Below, one piece after another: positions 33,597 through 46,500 of a DNA stretch of 64,000 nt. The translations under genes and the position numbers were made by a program. The notes below the pieces were generated by a model. The model did not search any database. It worked only from the letters and a program-made list of their open reading frames with translations, and was not told the DNA's origin. Location: contig NXFV01001986.1 of assembly GCA_002803225.1 (NCBI GenBank), positions 1-64,000 on the forward strand, given 5' to 3'. The stretch is from Gamarada debralockiae (lineage: Eukaryota; Ascomycota; Leotiomycetes; Helotiales; Hyphodiscaceae). Within the stretch, counting starts at the first letter, position 1. Every line of letters starts with the position of its first letter.

Positions 33597-34634
33597 GCTG
33601 GCCCTACGTGATTGGAATACTGTATATACTAGAGCTCACCTCTCTCACTGTCTTCTCTTCTCTCCTCAGCTCAGTACCCTCGTTTATAGGCAATTATCTA
33701 CCGGATCAAGGCACTTCTTCCTTCTTTTGGATTCCTTCTTAACACGGCCTATACGTGCCGTCACAGTATATGAGCGAGTGTGGATCCAAAATGGTTCCGG
33801 AGGAATCCTGGTCAGAGCCAAAATGGGACCTGTGCTTAGAGACAAGACGAGGACAGCGTAACCGGCCTTAAGGAACCAAAAACGAGCTCTTTAGGTGCTA
33901 ACCATACATAATCGTGCGCTACAACTTCTTAAAATCCCTCTTATAGTAACGAGGGCCTACTCACAACAGAATTGCTGTTGAGCCGAAGGGTTATCTTTCC
34001 ACATAACTCCACCTCCGAATACAAACCAAGGATATGGTAGTGGGACATCTGTAACCCAGGTTGGATTACGACCATGAATAAAGTACCCCATTCGAATTGA
34101 CTCGCGCTCCTGAAGTCGTGACTATCTTCATCCGTTCTTCTCTGGGAACTCAAGATGGTACACTAATTTTGAGAATGCCGCATCCTAACACCTCGATCTT
34201 GACTGCCAGTGTACAGCTTAGGGCTAAGAACGAACATATCCAGACTCCAGACATAGAGAGGCTGATCACCATGCTCACCAACTTCCCGAGAAAGCTTCTC
34301 GCCATCATGATTTCGTTCCTGGTCAGCCCACATCGATATTCAAGTGCCCGATCAATAGATACTGAGATGACCGTATCCAAGGGATCTCTACAAGAGATCA
34401 ACGAAACATAAATCCTGCTGTGAAATAGAAATTATGGAAATTCGAAAGGGAAATCGTGGGAAAACTTCTTTCCAGAAGCTCTACATTTCCTCGATGGGTT
34501 TCAGAGTTCGGATAGCGCAGAGAGGTCTTTGAAATCGATCCCAAACAGTCTCGACTTTATACAGTCTTCAGAAAGCTCTGGAGAGATGACTGATACTGTG
34601 TCTCCAATCATTCGCACCAGAGTTTCGTGCGCAG
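33597..34634. other. intergenic, no gene recognised
   Basis: Only short ORFs are present, including a pair overlapping on opposite strands at 34097-34411. The region lies downstream of both the HET gene and the minus-strand ThDP enzyme gene, so it holds their 3' ends. Confidence 0.4.
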
Positions 34635-36594
34635 CTACACCCTATAGAATGCCCTCGGAATATTCGCATAATATGGGACCACAACCACGTTGGGGTCATC
34701 CGTCTTTCCAACCATCGCGATCGTCCCTGGATGCGTCGGCTTGTTACTCGCAATGAGCTCGATGCACGCCGGGCCCTCGGCGCTCAACAGTTCCTTCACC
34801 GCACCCTCCACATCACCAACTTTATCCACCCTCTTCGCAGCATTCCCAAGCCCCTTAGCCACAACATCAAATTTCATCCCATCACTCAGGATAGAAGCTG
34901 GCCTCTTCTTTTCCACCTCCCCATAGATCTCATCCTGCCCATTTGAACTCATGCCCCAACACCCATTATTCACCACCACCGTCAACACCTTACATTTGAA
35001 CCTCGCATATGTGTCGAGTTCCGCGATATGGAACCCGGCTGAGCCATCACCTTGGATAGTGATGACCAGCCGAGATGGATCAGCGATGGCAGATCCAAGA
35101 GCATACCCGAAGCCAGTTCCCAGGAATCCCATGTACCCGCCTGCGAACATGACGAGGTGGGGCTTGCAGAGGTGTGCCAGGCCCGCGGCCCAGGAATTGG
35201 CTTCGCCGCCGTCGATGCAGACTATTGCGCCGGGGGAGATGGAACCGAGTGTTGTGAAAAGGGCTTTAAGTGCATGGTAAGGATGTGGACGTCCGGGTAT
35301 GGTTTCGAGTGGTTCTTTGTCGTGTGGTGATGGGGTGTTCTTCAACCCCGTTGCGAGAGCCGCCCATTCACCTGATACACTGAAAGAGGCGGAGTTGGTC
35401 GCGTTAAGCAAAGCATCAAGACATGTTTGGACATCAGACACGATTCCCAAATCAATCGGCAACGAGCGTCCGATTTCAGCTCCATCAGTGTCGACTTGGA
35501 CGTATTTGCATCCGTTCGAAGAGAGAATAGAACCCCCCTTACCTCCGAGGAACATGCCTGTTCGTGCCCCGAGCAGGAGGATAAGATCTGGTGGAGATTT
35601 ACCGAGTGCGGGAAGGTAAGCCAGGAGATTTGCAAGTCCAGCGTTGAGTCGGTGGTCTCGGGGTAGAGTAGTGGAGAATTTGTAGCTATGGAAGATTGGG
35701 ATGTTTGTCATTTCAGCAAATTTCTGGAGCGTGCTAACTGCCTGTAATAACATGAGTTAGTTAGGGAAGAATTTTTCAGACAAGCCGGAGAAAGTGGGCT
35801 TACTTCTGGAGAGCGAGCACCTGTGCCAACGATGACTGCCGGGCGTTTTGAAAGTTGAAGGAGTGAGATCGCTTTCTCGATGGCTTCGGGGTGAGGTGCC
35901 GGTGGATATGGCAGCCGCGACGTGATGGCACCCCATGATATGCGGCTTTGATGAACAGGTGAGAAAAGAATGTCAATGGGGAAGTCGATCAACACAGGTC
36001 CTGGAAGTGTCAGTCTATGATTCATCTAGCAGAAATGAACATTACGTACCTGGCGCACCCGCTATAGCTACTCGAAAAGCGTATGCGACCAGTCGTGGTA
36101 TCTCTTCAGCTTGAGTGACTCGATGAGCAAACTTCGTCATAGGCTTCGCGATCACGACTTGATCGTGGATACCCTGTAGACAGTTCGTTTCTGCATCTCT
36201 CAATGGAGCTGAGCTTGTGACGCAGAAGACGGAACTACGATCTGCGAATGCTGTTGCAAGACCAGGGATCCCATTGGAAAACCTAAACATGTCAGAGCGA
36301 AAGAAAGCGCAATGAACCACAGACTCAGGCGCACCCACTATTCGCCGTCACAAAGCACGTGCCAACATCTCCCGTGACTTTAGAATATCCCTCCGCTGCT
36401 TGGACAGCTGCGGTCTCATGTCGTGTATCAATCAAACGGATTCCGATGTCTTCACATCCCATCAAGAAGGCATCAAGATGACCGCCATGGAGACCAAATG
36501 CAACTTTTACTCCAAGTTCGTAGAGGGACTGTGCAAGAAGATCACCTCCCGTCAATTCCCTGTGCTGTGGGATCTGGAGTTTGAAGCCAGCCAT
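34635..36594 (-). CDS. ThDP-dependent benzaldehyde lyase-like / acetolactate synthase-superfamily enzyme
   Basis: Four exons (36335-36594, 36050-36282, 35804-36000, 34635-35741; introns 52, 49 and 62 nt) encode 598 residues. The N-terminal Pyr domain has FGLHGGHLDAF with His36 and His39, and the catalytic Glu60 in RHETAAVQAAEGY. These line up with His26, His29 and Glu50 of bacterial benzaldehyde lyase as I know it. Matching blocks continue in order (ALRDAETNCLQ, KFAHRVTQAEEIPRLV, PGPVLIDFPIDILF). The PP domain binds Mg-ThDP through GDGSAG at 461-466 and NN at 488-489. Such enzymes make or cleave acyloins from aldehydes; true acetolactate synthases lack the His pair. The C-terminus lacks a peroxisomal SKL-type signal. 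The gene is divergent from the MFS permease at 37922. Substrate is unknown; the His pair argues for aldehyde carboligation or lysis. Confidence 0.88.
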
Positions 36595-37921
36595 GATTTG
36601 GAAAAGATGACAATTATAAAAAGTCTAAGTTTTGTAGCAATAGCTGTAGTTGTTGTGAAGCACACTTTCATTCAGGCTTCTGATTACCCCCGCTTTGCCC
36701 CGCAAGTCGCCAAGCTCGGCTTCGGCTGCTTCAGTTTGCGGGGAAGCTCGATAGGCTTTATGATAACTTCAAAGGAAAGTGGCTTCGACGATGGAGAAAC
36801 AGTGGGTACTTGACTCAGATTCTTTGAGTAAGATTGAACAATTGAGAATTTGAAATCAAGCAATGATCTCATGCCGCTCCAAGCCTAACGATGCTATGCT
36901 CCCAACCTAGACAAAAGCCAAAGCTGACACAGTTGTGGGAACATGGCGTTTTGAGGAAGCATTATGTTGCTTGATACGGGCTAAACTCATTATCTGTCGA
37001 TCCAAAAAGGAGTTTGGAAGGCACCTTTCCTTGCTCCTCTTTCTGAATGCGATGAGGTGTGGCAGATGGCCAGCCTATTAAAGCCACGGAGGGTGTGGAT
37101 TTGACAAGCGAACCCAACTTTCCCGTCCGGACGCGCCGCGACTCGACAAACATAGGAACACAGAACCCATCAAATGCCAGCCTTGTACGGGAGATTACAT
37201 TCGGGGAGGGAGAAAATATCGAATTCTCCGTATGAATGTTCGGCCAGCGAATTTGGTCTTAGCGAATGAGGTGCTGAGATGGATCTGGATAGGGGCCACT
37301 GCGAGGCCGTCAACGGCCAAAAAGGAACACCCGAACCAATTCCATGGACACCGCGACATCTCTGCGGCAAGAAGAGGAAAAAGATATTCTGGCCAACGCA
37401 TCTAATCTGATTAAGATCAAAGCAGTTATACGATACCCTCAAACATATCTCTAAATTAGAAGGTGGGTGGGAGATAAAATTCACTTGGTGGTCAGCTCTA
37501 GGCAAAGGTCCAAAGAGTTTGTCGGCTATTTATTTCCTCTTCTCACGTCTTCAAACTCAAAATCAGCAGCCACTTTCTCCTTCAGACTTGTAACAAGATG
37601 AAGCATTAAATACAACCCCACATCAGCTCAGCTTACGCATTCTGTTGTTACTTCAACGGCGATGCAGGGTGCGATGGAGGCCCTCGTGGTACCCCGCATG
37701 AGGTATTCCTGATTCCTGGTCAGATGCGGGGGAAGTCAGACGTCCGCCCAATCGCTCGGCGGGAGTGGTCTTCCGCCAGCTCAAGCTGATGGGGGGCAAT
37801 GTTACTTTAAGCTCTGGGTGCAACCTCTCCTGTTGAAGCAGGTTCTGCTGCCTGTTTATCGTTTAGTTTTAGGCTTACTTATCTCGCATTTCTTCGCTCA
37901 TCAAAGCTCCCCGTCGTTGTC
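36595..37921. other. divergent promoter region between ThDP enzyme and MFS permease
   Basis: This 1.3-kb region separates two genes transcribed away from each other, so it holds both promoters. Short ORFs within it (for example 36400-36813, which overlaps the 5' part of the ThDP gene) are shadows. A CCGCC-rich site lies near the permease side. Confidence 0.6.
37744..37777. promoter_or_regulatory. candidate Zn2Cys6 binding site, CCGCC repeats
   Basis: CCGCC at 37744-37748 faces GGCGG at 37758-37762 across a 9-base spacer, and another CCGCC follows at 37773. Fungal Zn2Cys6 factors bind paired CGG/CCG triplets with a fixed spacing. The site lies about 150-180 bases before the permease ATG. This is a motif guess only. 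Confidence 0.35.
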
Positions 37922-39536
37922 ATGGCTTCCAATTCGGCCGATATCGAAAAGTCCGATGGTATGGCCAGACAGAGCGAAATATCCAATTCAAGCAAGGACG
38001 AAGAGAAGGTGGAAAATGTCGAAGACGTCACAAAGTCGGAGTCTCAAGTCCAAGCCTGTCTCAATCGTTTCACGAAGGAAGAGGAAGAAGCGGTCATTCG
38101 AAAGCTCGATTGGCATTTGATGCCGTTGATATTTGTCTTGTACTCCCTCAGCGTTCTGGACCGCTCGAATCTTGGAAATGCGAAGATTGCAGGCATGTCG
38201 AAGGACATTGATATCGCTGGGAACCGATATGCCTGGCTTGGAACTATCTTTTACATATCTTGTGAGAAGCCCATCTCTTTGTCTAATGGTAAGTTGCTGA
38301 CACGATCTAGATATCCTGTTCCAATGGACACAAATGGGCTGGAAAGTGTTCCCTCCTCACCGCTGGGTCGCCTTCGCCGTCTTTTTCTGGGGCTGTGTCT
38401 CAAGCGCTCAGGCTGGCACTAGCAGCTGGGCTGGCCTCATGGTCTGCCGCTTCTTGCTTGCAATACCGGAAGCCATGTATGGACCAGCTGTACCGCTGTA
38501 CCTATCATACTTTTATCCTCGAGAAAGACTCGGACTTCGTGTTGGACTGTTCCTCTCAGGATCTGCACTGGCCAACGCATACGGTGGTGCTTTGGCTTAT
38601 GGAATCTCTCAAGCACGAGGGAAAATTGCACCGTGGAGGATATTGTTCTTGGTCGAAGGTATGTTTCTTCGTCCTAGGTTTAAGTCTCACTGACTTATCA
38701 CTCCAGGTTTACCAACGGTCGCCCTGTCAGTTGTAGCATGGTTCTGGCTTCCCGACAGCCCCTCCAAAGCCAAGTTCCTCAGTGAGCGGGATCGTGAAAT
38801 TGCCCTTGAAATATCACTGCGACAGCCTGGAGACCGAACAAGCAACAAGTTTCAATGGAAGCAAGCAGTCGGCGCACTCCTCGATTGGCGCAGTTACATC
38901 CCTCCACTCATCTACTTTGGCTGCAACGTCTGTTTTGCTTCCCTGCCTCTCTTCGTTCCAACTATCATCTCGGAAATGGGTGCATTCACTCTCATTCAGT
39001 CAAACGGTTTATCGGCTCCACCATATGTTCTCTGCTTCATCTCCATTGTGGCTTGCGCTTTTATTTCTGATCGAGTTGGCGTCCGAGGTCCGTTCGTGGC
39101 AGGTGCTGGCCTAGTTGCTGCCATTGGCTATATCATTCTGGCCACACAGAAAACCGTCGCCGTCCGCTACTTCGGGATCTTCCTGGCCACGATCATCTTT
39201 ACCTCAGTGGCATTGGTCCTCTCATGGGTAGCCAACACCCACGCCACAGACTCCAAGCGTGCTGCTGGTCTTGCAATCCTCGCAACTGGAGGTCAATGCG
39301 GTCCTGTCCTTGGTACAAATATTTTCCCACCAAAGGAGGCTCCTTTCTATCGCAAAGGGATGTGGATCTCCTGCGGCGCATGTCTTTTGGTGTTCTTCCT
39401 GGCCAGCCTTCAGAGCTACTTGCTTTGGAGGGAGAACAAGAGGCGCGACAAGAAGTACGGAAGAGACAGGGAAACCACCTACCTTGCCGTACAGGGCGAG
39501 CTGGGTACCGATAAACATTTCAGATATGTCATCTGA
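37922..39536 (+). CDS. MFS permease, allantoate/carboxylate (Dal5-like) family
   Basis: Three exons (37922-38261, 38311-38658, 38707-39536; introns 49 and 48 nt) give 505 residues with about 12 membrane helices. A charged N-terminal tail of about 60 residues ends in the family phrase RKLDWHLMPLIF, followed by the DRSNLGNAKIAG signature of the anion:cation symporter (allantoate permease) family. Later marks are RFLLAIPEAMYGPAVPLYLSYFYP, PWRILFLVEG and WVANTHATDSKRAAGLA. Family members import carboxylates such as allantoate, nicotinate, pantothenate or aromatic acids at the plasma membrane. Its divergent neighbour is the ThDP lyase-like gene, so uptake of that enzyme's precursor is a reasonable guess. 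It looks intact. Confidence 0.92.
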
Positions 39537-40537
39537 AATGATGGTTGGGTGCTTATTTGGGATTTCTTTCCGACATAGCTGGGAGTGGATTATGGTTGTG
39601 ATAAGCTTTGGCGAGTGCTGTTCATGAGTCAAGTCTGTCCGTTCACAGTAGCTATACTCTTCACGATTAATTTTGTTAATCTAGAGAAACTCACCAACTG
39701 CGGAAGATTGACTGCTTGTTCTTCTTTGTTTGAAAGATTCATCATTATAGAAGTCCCGCACAATTTCCCTTCATAGCTTTGTGAATTCTTTACAGGGCCT
39801 TCAAAGAAAGCTTATGCCCGTCTCGGTTCACAAAGCTCCGCCATAGAAAACGTTTCCTGTGCGACATTCACGATGGCCAACCTACAAAGTCTCCCACTGT
39901 ATGCAATCTAATCCTCCCATGCTTCACGAATTTGATTCATCAAAATGACATCGTCGACCTCGATTGTTTCGGCAGCATCACCTTCATCCAAGAAACGGCC
40001 TGCCCCACTCACGAATCTGGCAAAGAAATATGGGCATCGATACAAGAAAATCAGAGGTATGAGCCACCGGATTTTAAAATATACTGGGAAAAGCGGCATC
40101 ACACCCCTGAGTACTTTCTTTCCAATGAATATGGGGTTCAGGACCCTTCGGAGCCGGCAGCAAAAGTATCAATTCTACTTCTACCAGCAGCATCAGTACC
40201 AGGGAATTACTAAGTACTGCTATATAATTACATGCGATGGAATCTCTGTCGGCTGTGGATTCCACAGCTACGAGCAGTAACCTGAGAAATGCAATTCATC
40301 CAATGTTTGAGAAGAGCAAGTGGGACAAGGACAATGAACGATCGAGGCGTTTGCCTTTCAGACCGCGATGCCAATATCAGCCTTTGATGCAAAGTGAACA
40401 ATGACGGTAAAATCCTCCTAAAGAATAAGAACCTCAATGGCTTATTCTCATTCTGTAATTGGGACTCGCGAATATTAGGATTCCTTGTGACCTTAACATC
40501 AGGTAAGAGCCCATGAAATTGGCATTGATAGCCGTAT
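39537..40537. other. intergenic, no gene recognised
   Basis: The frames at 39932-40280 have no motif. The stretch lies between two converging genes, so it holds the 3' regions of the permease and the PKS. Confidence 0.4.
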
Positions 40538-43500
40538 CTACTTCGATTCTACAAGCGTCCTTACAATTGCCGCTGCCTTGCGCAAAAGTCCTTCGAACTT
40601 CTGGCATTCTCCTGTCGGACCAACTATGCAAAAGCGCGCTCTATATGTGTTCATCAGAAACAAATTCATCAAAGAATAGACGAACTTACCCGGTCTCCTC
40701 TACTGAATAACTGACCCAAATCGATTGAGTCTCGCCCATCACATACGCAGAGTCCAATGATCCGCCGTCGGTCATATTAGACATGATGAATCGAGGGTGC
40801 GTCTTCAACCAAGTGGGGTTGGTGAACAGAGGGGCCACCGGTTCGTTCTCGGGCCACACTGATCTGATTGCATTCATGAGACGAAAGTATGCGTTCCCAT
40901 TGTAGCAATTTCGAATCCGAGAATTGTAGTCTTGAGCTGCTTGAAGAAGCATATTGCGACGTTCAAGAACTGGGATACTATCGTCAAATGCAGATGCACA
41001 GAATTGAAGAACAGTGTCAGCGGTGACTTGAACAATGGCGAATCGACCTTTGTGGTAAAGCGCAGTCGACACAGGCTCCCAGGATGCAGGGTTGTAGCCG
41101 AAGTAGAGACGACTTGCAAGCTGAATTGTGAGGTCGAATGTGGCCTTGATGGGGCAGGCGTGGTCTGCAAGTACTTTGGTGCCTATATTGGTAAGGGTGA
41201 AATCCAAGTATTCTCTCTTCGATGTATACCCAATGTATCGCTCTCGAAGAACATCCATGTGACTTGCAATATCCGGCGTTGTAGTGAGGACATACTCATC
41301 TAGGGCCACGTCATGATCAGAATGGCCGCTGACTCCATTCATGATTCCGTTTGTGACGTTGCTTTCTGGCTCGTGGTTGTCGATTGCTTCGCGAATCATT
41401 CCATTCATTTCGTGGATTGTTAGGCCGTCAATCATCGTATGCTCGACCAGATTTGCAGAGACTCCGTTCGCACAAACCATGAATTGGACACATTTGTCAT
41501 TCCATCGATTGAAGCCATCTCCTAAAAGATACTGTCGGACTCGCTCCGGCCCATTTTCTGGGGAGCCGTCATCGAGACAAATTAGGAATGCTGCGGCGTC
41601 GATGACTCTCAGATACTCAGCATTGGCTTCGCTTTGCGACTCAATCTTTTCTCGGATCTGCGCTTTCATTAGCAATGCATTCGAGACGTTGCTGGAGAAA
41701 GCTTAAGAACATTAGACTCACCTCTGCCCAAGAATCTCGCTCGTCTGAAGTCAAGATACCAGCCCACGAACCATCATCAACAACACTATCCAAAATGGCC
41801 TCAAAGTGCGCTTTGAGCTTTGAGTAAGACGTATTCTCATCTCCGTCCTTCAGCGTGACCTTGAAAACATGCCCACGTCTCAACACAACACAGTAGTCAT
41901 TACCAGGAAATTTCCTCATCTGGTCAATTCCCCTGCCGGGTTCCCGATTTGCGTTGAAAAGCCACTGCCATGTATCCATGCAAGATGGCACGCCGAAGTA
42001 ATAATGAGGTTCGAGGGAATCAGATTCCACTGCTTGTTTGAATTTGAACGCTGTCATTGCGATCAATGCTGCTCTCTCAGCTGGCTGGTGTTGGACCTTG
42101 CTATCGTGATGTGTAGCCAAGAAGCTTTGAAATGGTGCTAATGGATACCGTCTTTTGAGCCAAACTCCGCCTACCTGCAAATCAAAAAGCCAGTTGTCAA
42201 TCTGGGGATCAATCGCTCGGTCTGCGAGCCTTTGGTATGCTTGACGTCCGGGACCCCCGGGAGCTTTGAACTCCTCGATTTCCTCAGAAACTTGGGCGAG
42301 CTCCTCTGTTGATGCGAAAGGGCGGATGTCGTCTATCAAAAGCTCAAAGGCCAGATCGAAATCCATGAGGGGATAATTTGGAAACTTCTTCGCGTATCGG
42401 CAACACTTAAAGACGTGGCTCTCTTCGACAACAGTCTCTGACGGAACTGGAATGACTTCGTCAACGGCCTCAGCTTCAGTAGGAGCTTGAAGCTCGCTGC
42501 TGACTAGTTTCGACCTTGATGCAATAGTTTTCGCGAGAACAACAATACTTGAGGCATCTCCCACCTCAGCTGTCTGCAGTGTGACTTTGAAAGTGCGGAC
42601 CATCCAATTCTTGAGCTCGATTGAGACTAATGAATCGAGACCAAAGCTTGCAGGAGGCTGATCTGGATCAAGGTCTTCCATAGAACGATTCAGGAACAGC
42701 GAAAACTTCTCGGTAATGGCTCTGGCGATTACTTGCGTTGCCTCTTCAACATTCCCGCACTTCCGCACTTCGTCCTCGAGGTCAAGTTTTGCTCCAGAAC
42801 CATCTCCAGATGCTTGGTTAATTGACTCAGGAAGCTTGCTGAACATGGCGTTGTTCAATGCGAAGGTATCTTGAACTGTCTCCATCGATTGTCGATCAAA
42901 ACCAAAGACGGATTGTACGCATCCATCTCGTCGGGCATCAGGACCCATGGAATATTCCAGAGCTTTGAATAACTCTTCGAACTTCATGAGAATAGCTCCT
43001 TGCCTCATCAATTCCCGCTGTCGAGCTGGAAGAGATGTGATGGCTTCAGAGCCGTCAATCGCCCCGAGATTAAGAGAAATGTATTGTGTATGAGATTTGC
43101 CGGCATGCTCGTGGGCGAAAGCGTCTTGAAAGGCGTTCGCAGCGGAATAGTTCATCTGACCTGTCTTCCCTAAAATGGCTGAAACGGAGGAAAGTGTGAT
43201 GAAAAAGTCGAGCGAAGGACTTCCAAAAGCGGCATTCAGGTTGATTGTGCCTTGCACTTTAGGTCGGAGACCCGTTAGGTAGTCGTCAATTGTCATCTGT
43301 TCCAGAGGATGATCCTGTTGCAAGCATTAAGATAGATCTGAGAAGTTGGGAGACCAAAAGACTTACTCTAAGTACCATACCAGCGTGAATAACACCTTTG
43401 ACAGGAGGGAGATTATCACGGCAAAACGAAGCAGCTCTCTTCATGTCCGACTCTTCAACGACGTCGCACTTCATGATGTGTACGGCTACTCCCAAACTCT

Positions 43501-46500
43501 GCATTTCACTTTCAAAAGATTCTCGCATCTCGGAATCCAAGGTCCTGCGTGCAAGGGTAACAACATGCTTCGCACCATGAGTCGCCAACATAAGGCAAAT
43601 CCGTTTCCCAAGGTCTCCTAAACCTCCAGCAATAACATAGGTACCTGACTCGTCAAGCTTCAGTGGGTTGGGTCTGAGCGGAACGGCTTTCACCATTGTA
43701 GTGTTATCCACTTCTAGTACGACCTTCCCGGTATGCTTTCGGAAGGAGATGAGTCGGAACGCATCCTCGATATTGGTCATCGGCATCACCGTCACTGGTT
43801 CCAGTGCCGAAAGAGTACCATCCTTAAACATTGACATGATCTTCGAAAATCGTTCACTCATTTCCTCGGGTCGGACTTCAAACAGTACCACGAGATCAAC
43901 AGCAGCAAAAGTGACGCTCTTATCGAAAGGAACCATGCTCAGCTGACTTCGATGGTAAATATCAGCCTTTCCAATTTCAACGAAAGTCCCCAGTCGAGCG
44001 ATGCATTCCCAGCTATCGCTCAACCATTCGCCGGAAAGAGAATTCAGAACGACATCGACGCCTTTGTTCTTCGTCAAACGAAGGACTCCCTGCTTGAAAG
44101 TTCGAGACCTTGTGGAGAATATGTGGCTCTCCGGTATGTTGTACGTGTCGATAAGTAGCTGACGCTTGGAGACACTGCCAACAGTTGCAAAGATTTCCGC
44201 ACCAATCTTTTGCGCCAACATAATCGCAGCTTGACCAACTCCTCCAGATGCAGCGTGTATGAGAATTGTCTGGCGTTTCCGGAGACGCGCAACTTCGACA
44301 ATGCACTGATAAGCGGTAAGAAAAACAGTTGGGATCGATGCACCGATAGTGAAGGAAATTGAGCTTGGCAAAGCACAAGCTTGGAAGCCATTCACTCTTG
44401 CACGGCTAGCAAATGGTCGTGCGCCAATAGCTGCAACTCGATCTCCGACGTGAAAGAGTGACTGGAAGGAAGATCCCACGGCCGCGACTACTCCAGCAAC
44501 CTCTCCAACCATATTTACTCCGGGGAGCATTTGACCCAATGCAATGAAAACATCCTTGAAATTGATGCCGTAGGCCCGAGCTTCTATTTCAATCTCGTCG
44601 GGTAGGAGGTGGTCCTGCGCCAAAGAATCATTGACGAAGCGGAGACTGTTCAAGAGACCAGGGGTTTCAACATGCAACTTCATGGGTCGATCAGGCTGCT
44701 GGTAAAGTGTCATCTCTGGTCCCAATTCCTTTACAGCTCGGTCCGCCCAATTATCAAACTTTGCGTCTGCCAAGAGTCGAGGGACAAGGAGCTTTCCGTC
44801 ACTGTAGGCATACTCATATTCATACGACGGTTGGGCATCAGCTGGAGGCCAGAAAGAAGCTTCGGCCACTTTGCCCAGAATCGCTGCGACTTCGAAAGAA
44901 TTGGATGAAAGAGCGTCCTGGATATCAAAGGTGATGAAATTCATCCCTTCGTTCTCTCTCCGAACCACTCGGGCGAGACCGGTGACCAATCCCTTAAACG
45001 AAGAGGTTGCAGCCAAAGAATTAGTCTTGACGCTGATCCACATCAGAGACTTGCTGCTCATAAAAAGGGTTTTAAGAGTGTCGAAGCGTTCTGGAGATGG
45101 CTCAAAAAGAATGGCATGCTCTACGTCGTCTAACACTATGTAGATTGCGTCTGTATCGATTTGAAGGTTATCCCATGACGCTCGAGAGCACTGGTTGCCG
45201 TGTTGGCTGACGATGGTTGATATCTGGTCATTTAGTTGCCGTAGAGGAATTGAACTAGAATCCAAAAGAAGATAGACTTTGGGAAGCGAGACGTTCTTGG
45301 CTGCATTGACAGTACTGGGTATCTTTGTCGAAGATGCCGGTGGCGTTTGAACTTTCGCGTCAATGGTTGGAGCCACAACGTCTTCTAGTTCCTCCGTTGT
45401 CATGAAGTTCGTGTCCAGTTGCCATTCAATTTTGTATGTCATCTTTCGTTGGAAAGGAATATCCTGATATTCCGCATGAGTGTCTCCAATTCCTCGTAAC
45501 TGAAGATCCGAAGTCGTGAAAACAGGAGAAAGCGTGCCATCTTCATTCTTTTGGAAAGCCCAGCAATTCCCGGTCAACGACCGTGGTCCTTCTGGATGCA
45601 CATCAACTGCAATGAGGAGCTCCTGCCCAGCCTGTGTCGTCATGTTCGCAGAGACAGTGATTTCTCCCATATGAACTGGCATCAGAGGCGAATTGCTGCA
45701 ATGAATCTTGAAAAGCCCAGCGATCAACTGATTCAAGGCATCGAGAGTAGTTGGATGGATGACATGGGGCTCCAAGAATGAAGCTGGCATGCACGCTGCC
45801 ACATCGGGGATGATCAATTTCGTGAAGCCCTTGCAGTCACCGACATGAATTTCAGAGAGCGCAGCAAACATGGGACCAAAGTTGTTGCCGCTCATCTTCA
45901 TATCGTCGTAGAACTTTTGTGCATCGATGGAAGTGTCACAAGCATCTCGGATCAATTTCATTTGGCCCAAGAGAGCGTCGTTCAGGAACGCTTCCTCTCT
46001 GGTTCCCTCAACCTCATCAATTTTGGAAGTCATATCTACTGTTATGCGTCCAGAGCAATGTTCATGCCACACTCCGTCTGCTGAGAACGAAAAGATGCGG
46101 AAAGACTCCCAACGGCTGTTATCTGTGGTCTTCGCTGGGCTCAACGTAAGCTGGACCTCCATCTCTGGTGTGAACCCATCCATCGACGGCTCAGGTACGA
46201 TTATCGGCTTTGAAAACGAGATATCCCTAACTATATATTTGATGATATTGCCCGGAGTTTTGCGAATCTGCGTAATTTGCTTCATCGCCTCGAGAGCCAT
46301 GCAGAGATACCCAGAGCCTGGAAAGATGACAGATCCTTCGATAACGTGGTCTTTGAGCCAAGGAAGATGGTCCACATTGATGTGATATCTCCACCTTGGT
46401 TCATGAATGTTGCTGTGCACATCCAGGAGGCCTAGAAGATCGTGATGCGGGAAGTCTCGCAAGCGGTGCTCTCGACTCAGGCGTGATTCGTGCCAGAATG

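Noticed and set aside
34690..35666. Plus-strand ORFs inside the ThDP enzyme gene
   Set aside because: Antisense shadows of the GDG-containing exon.
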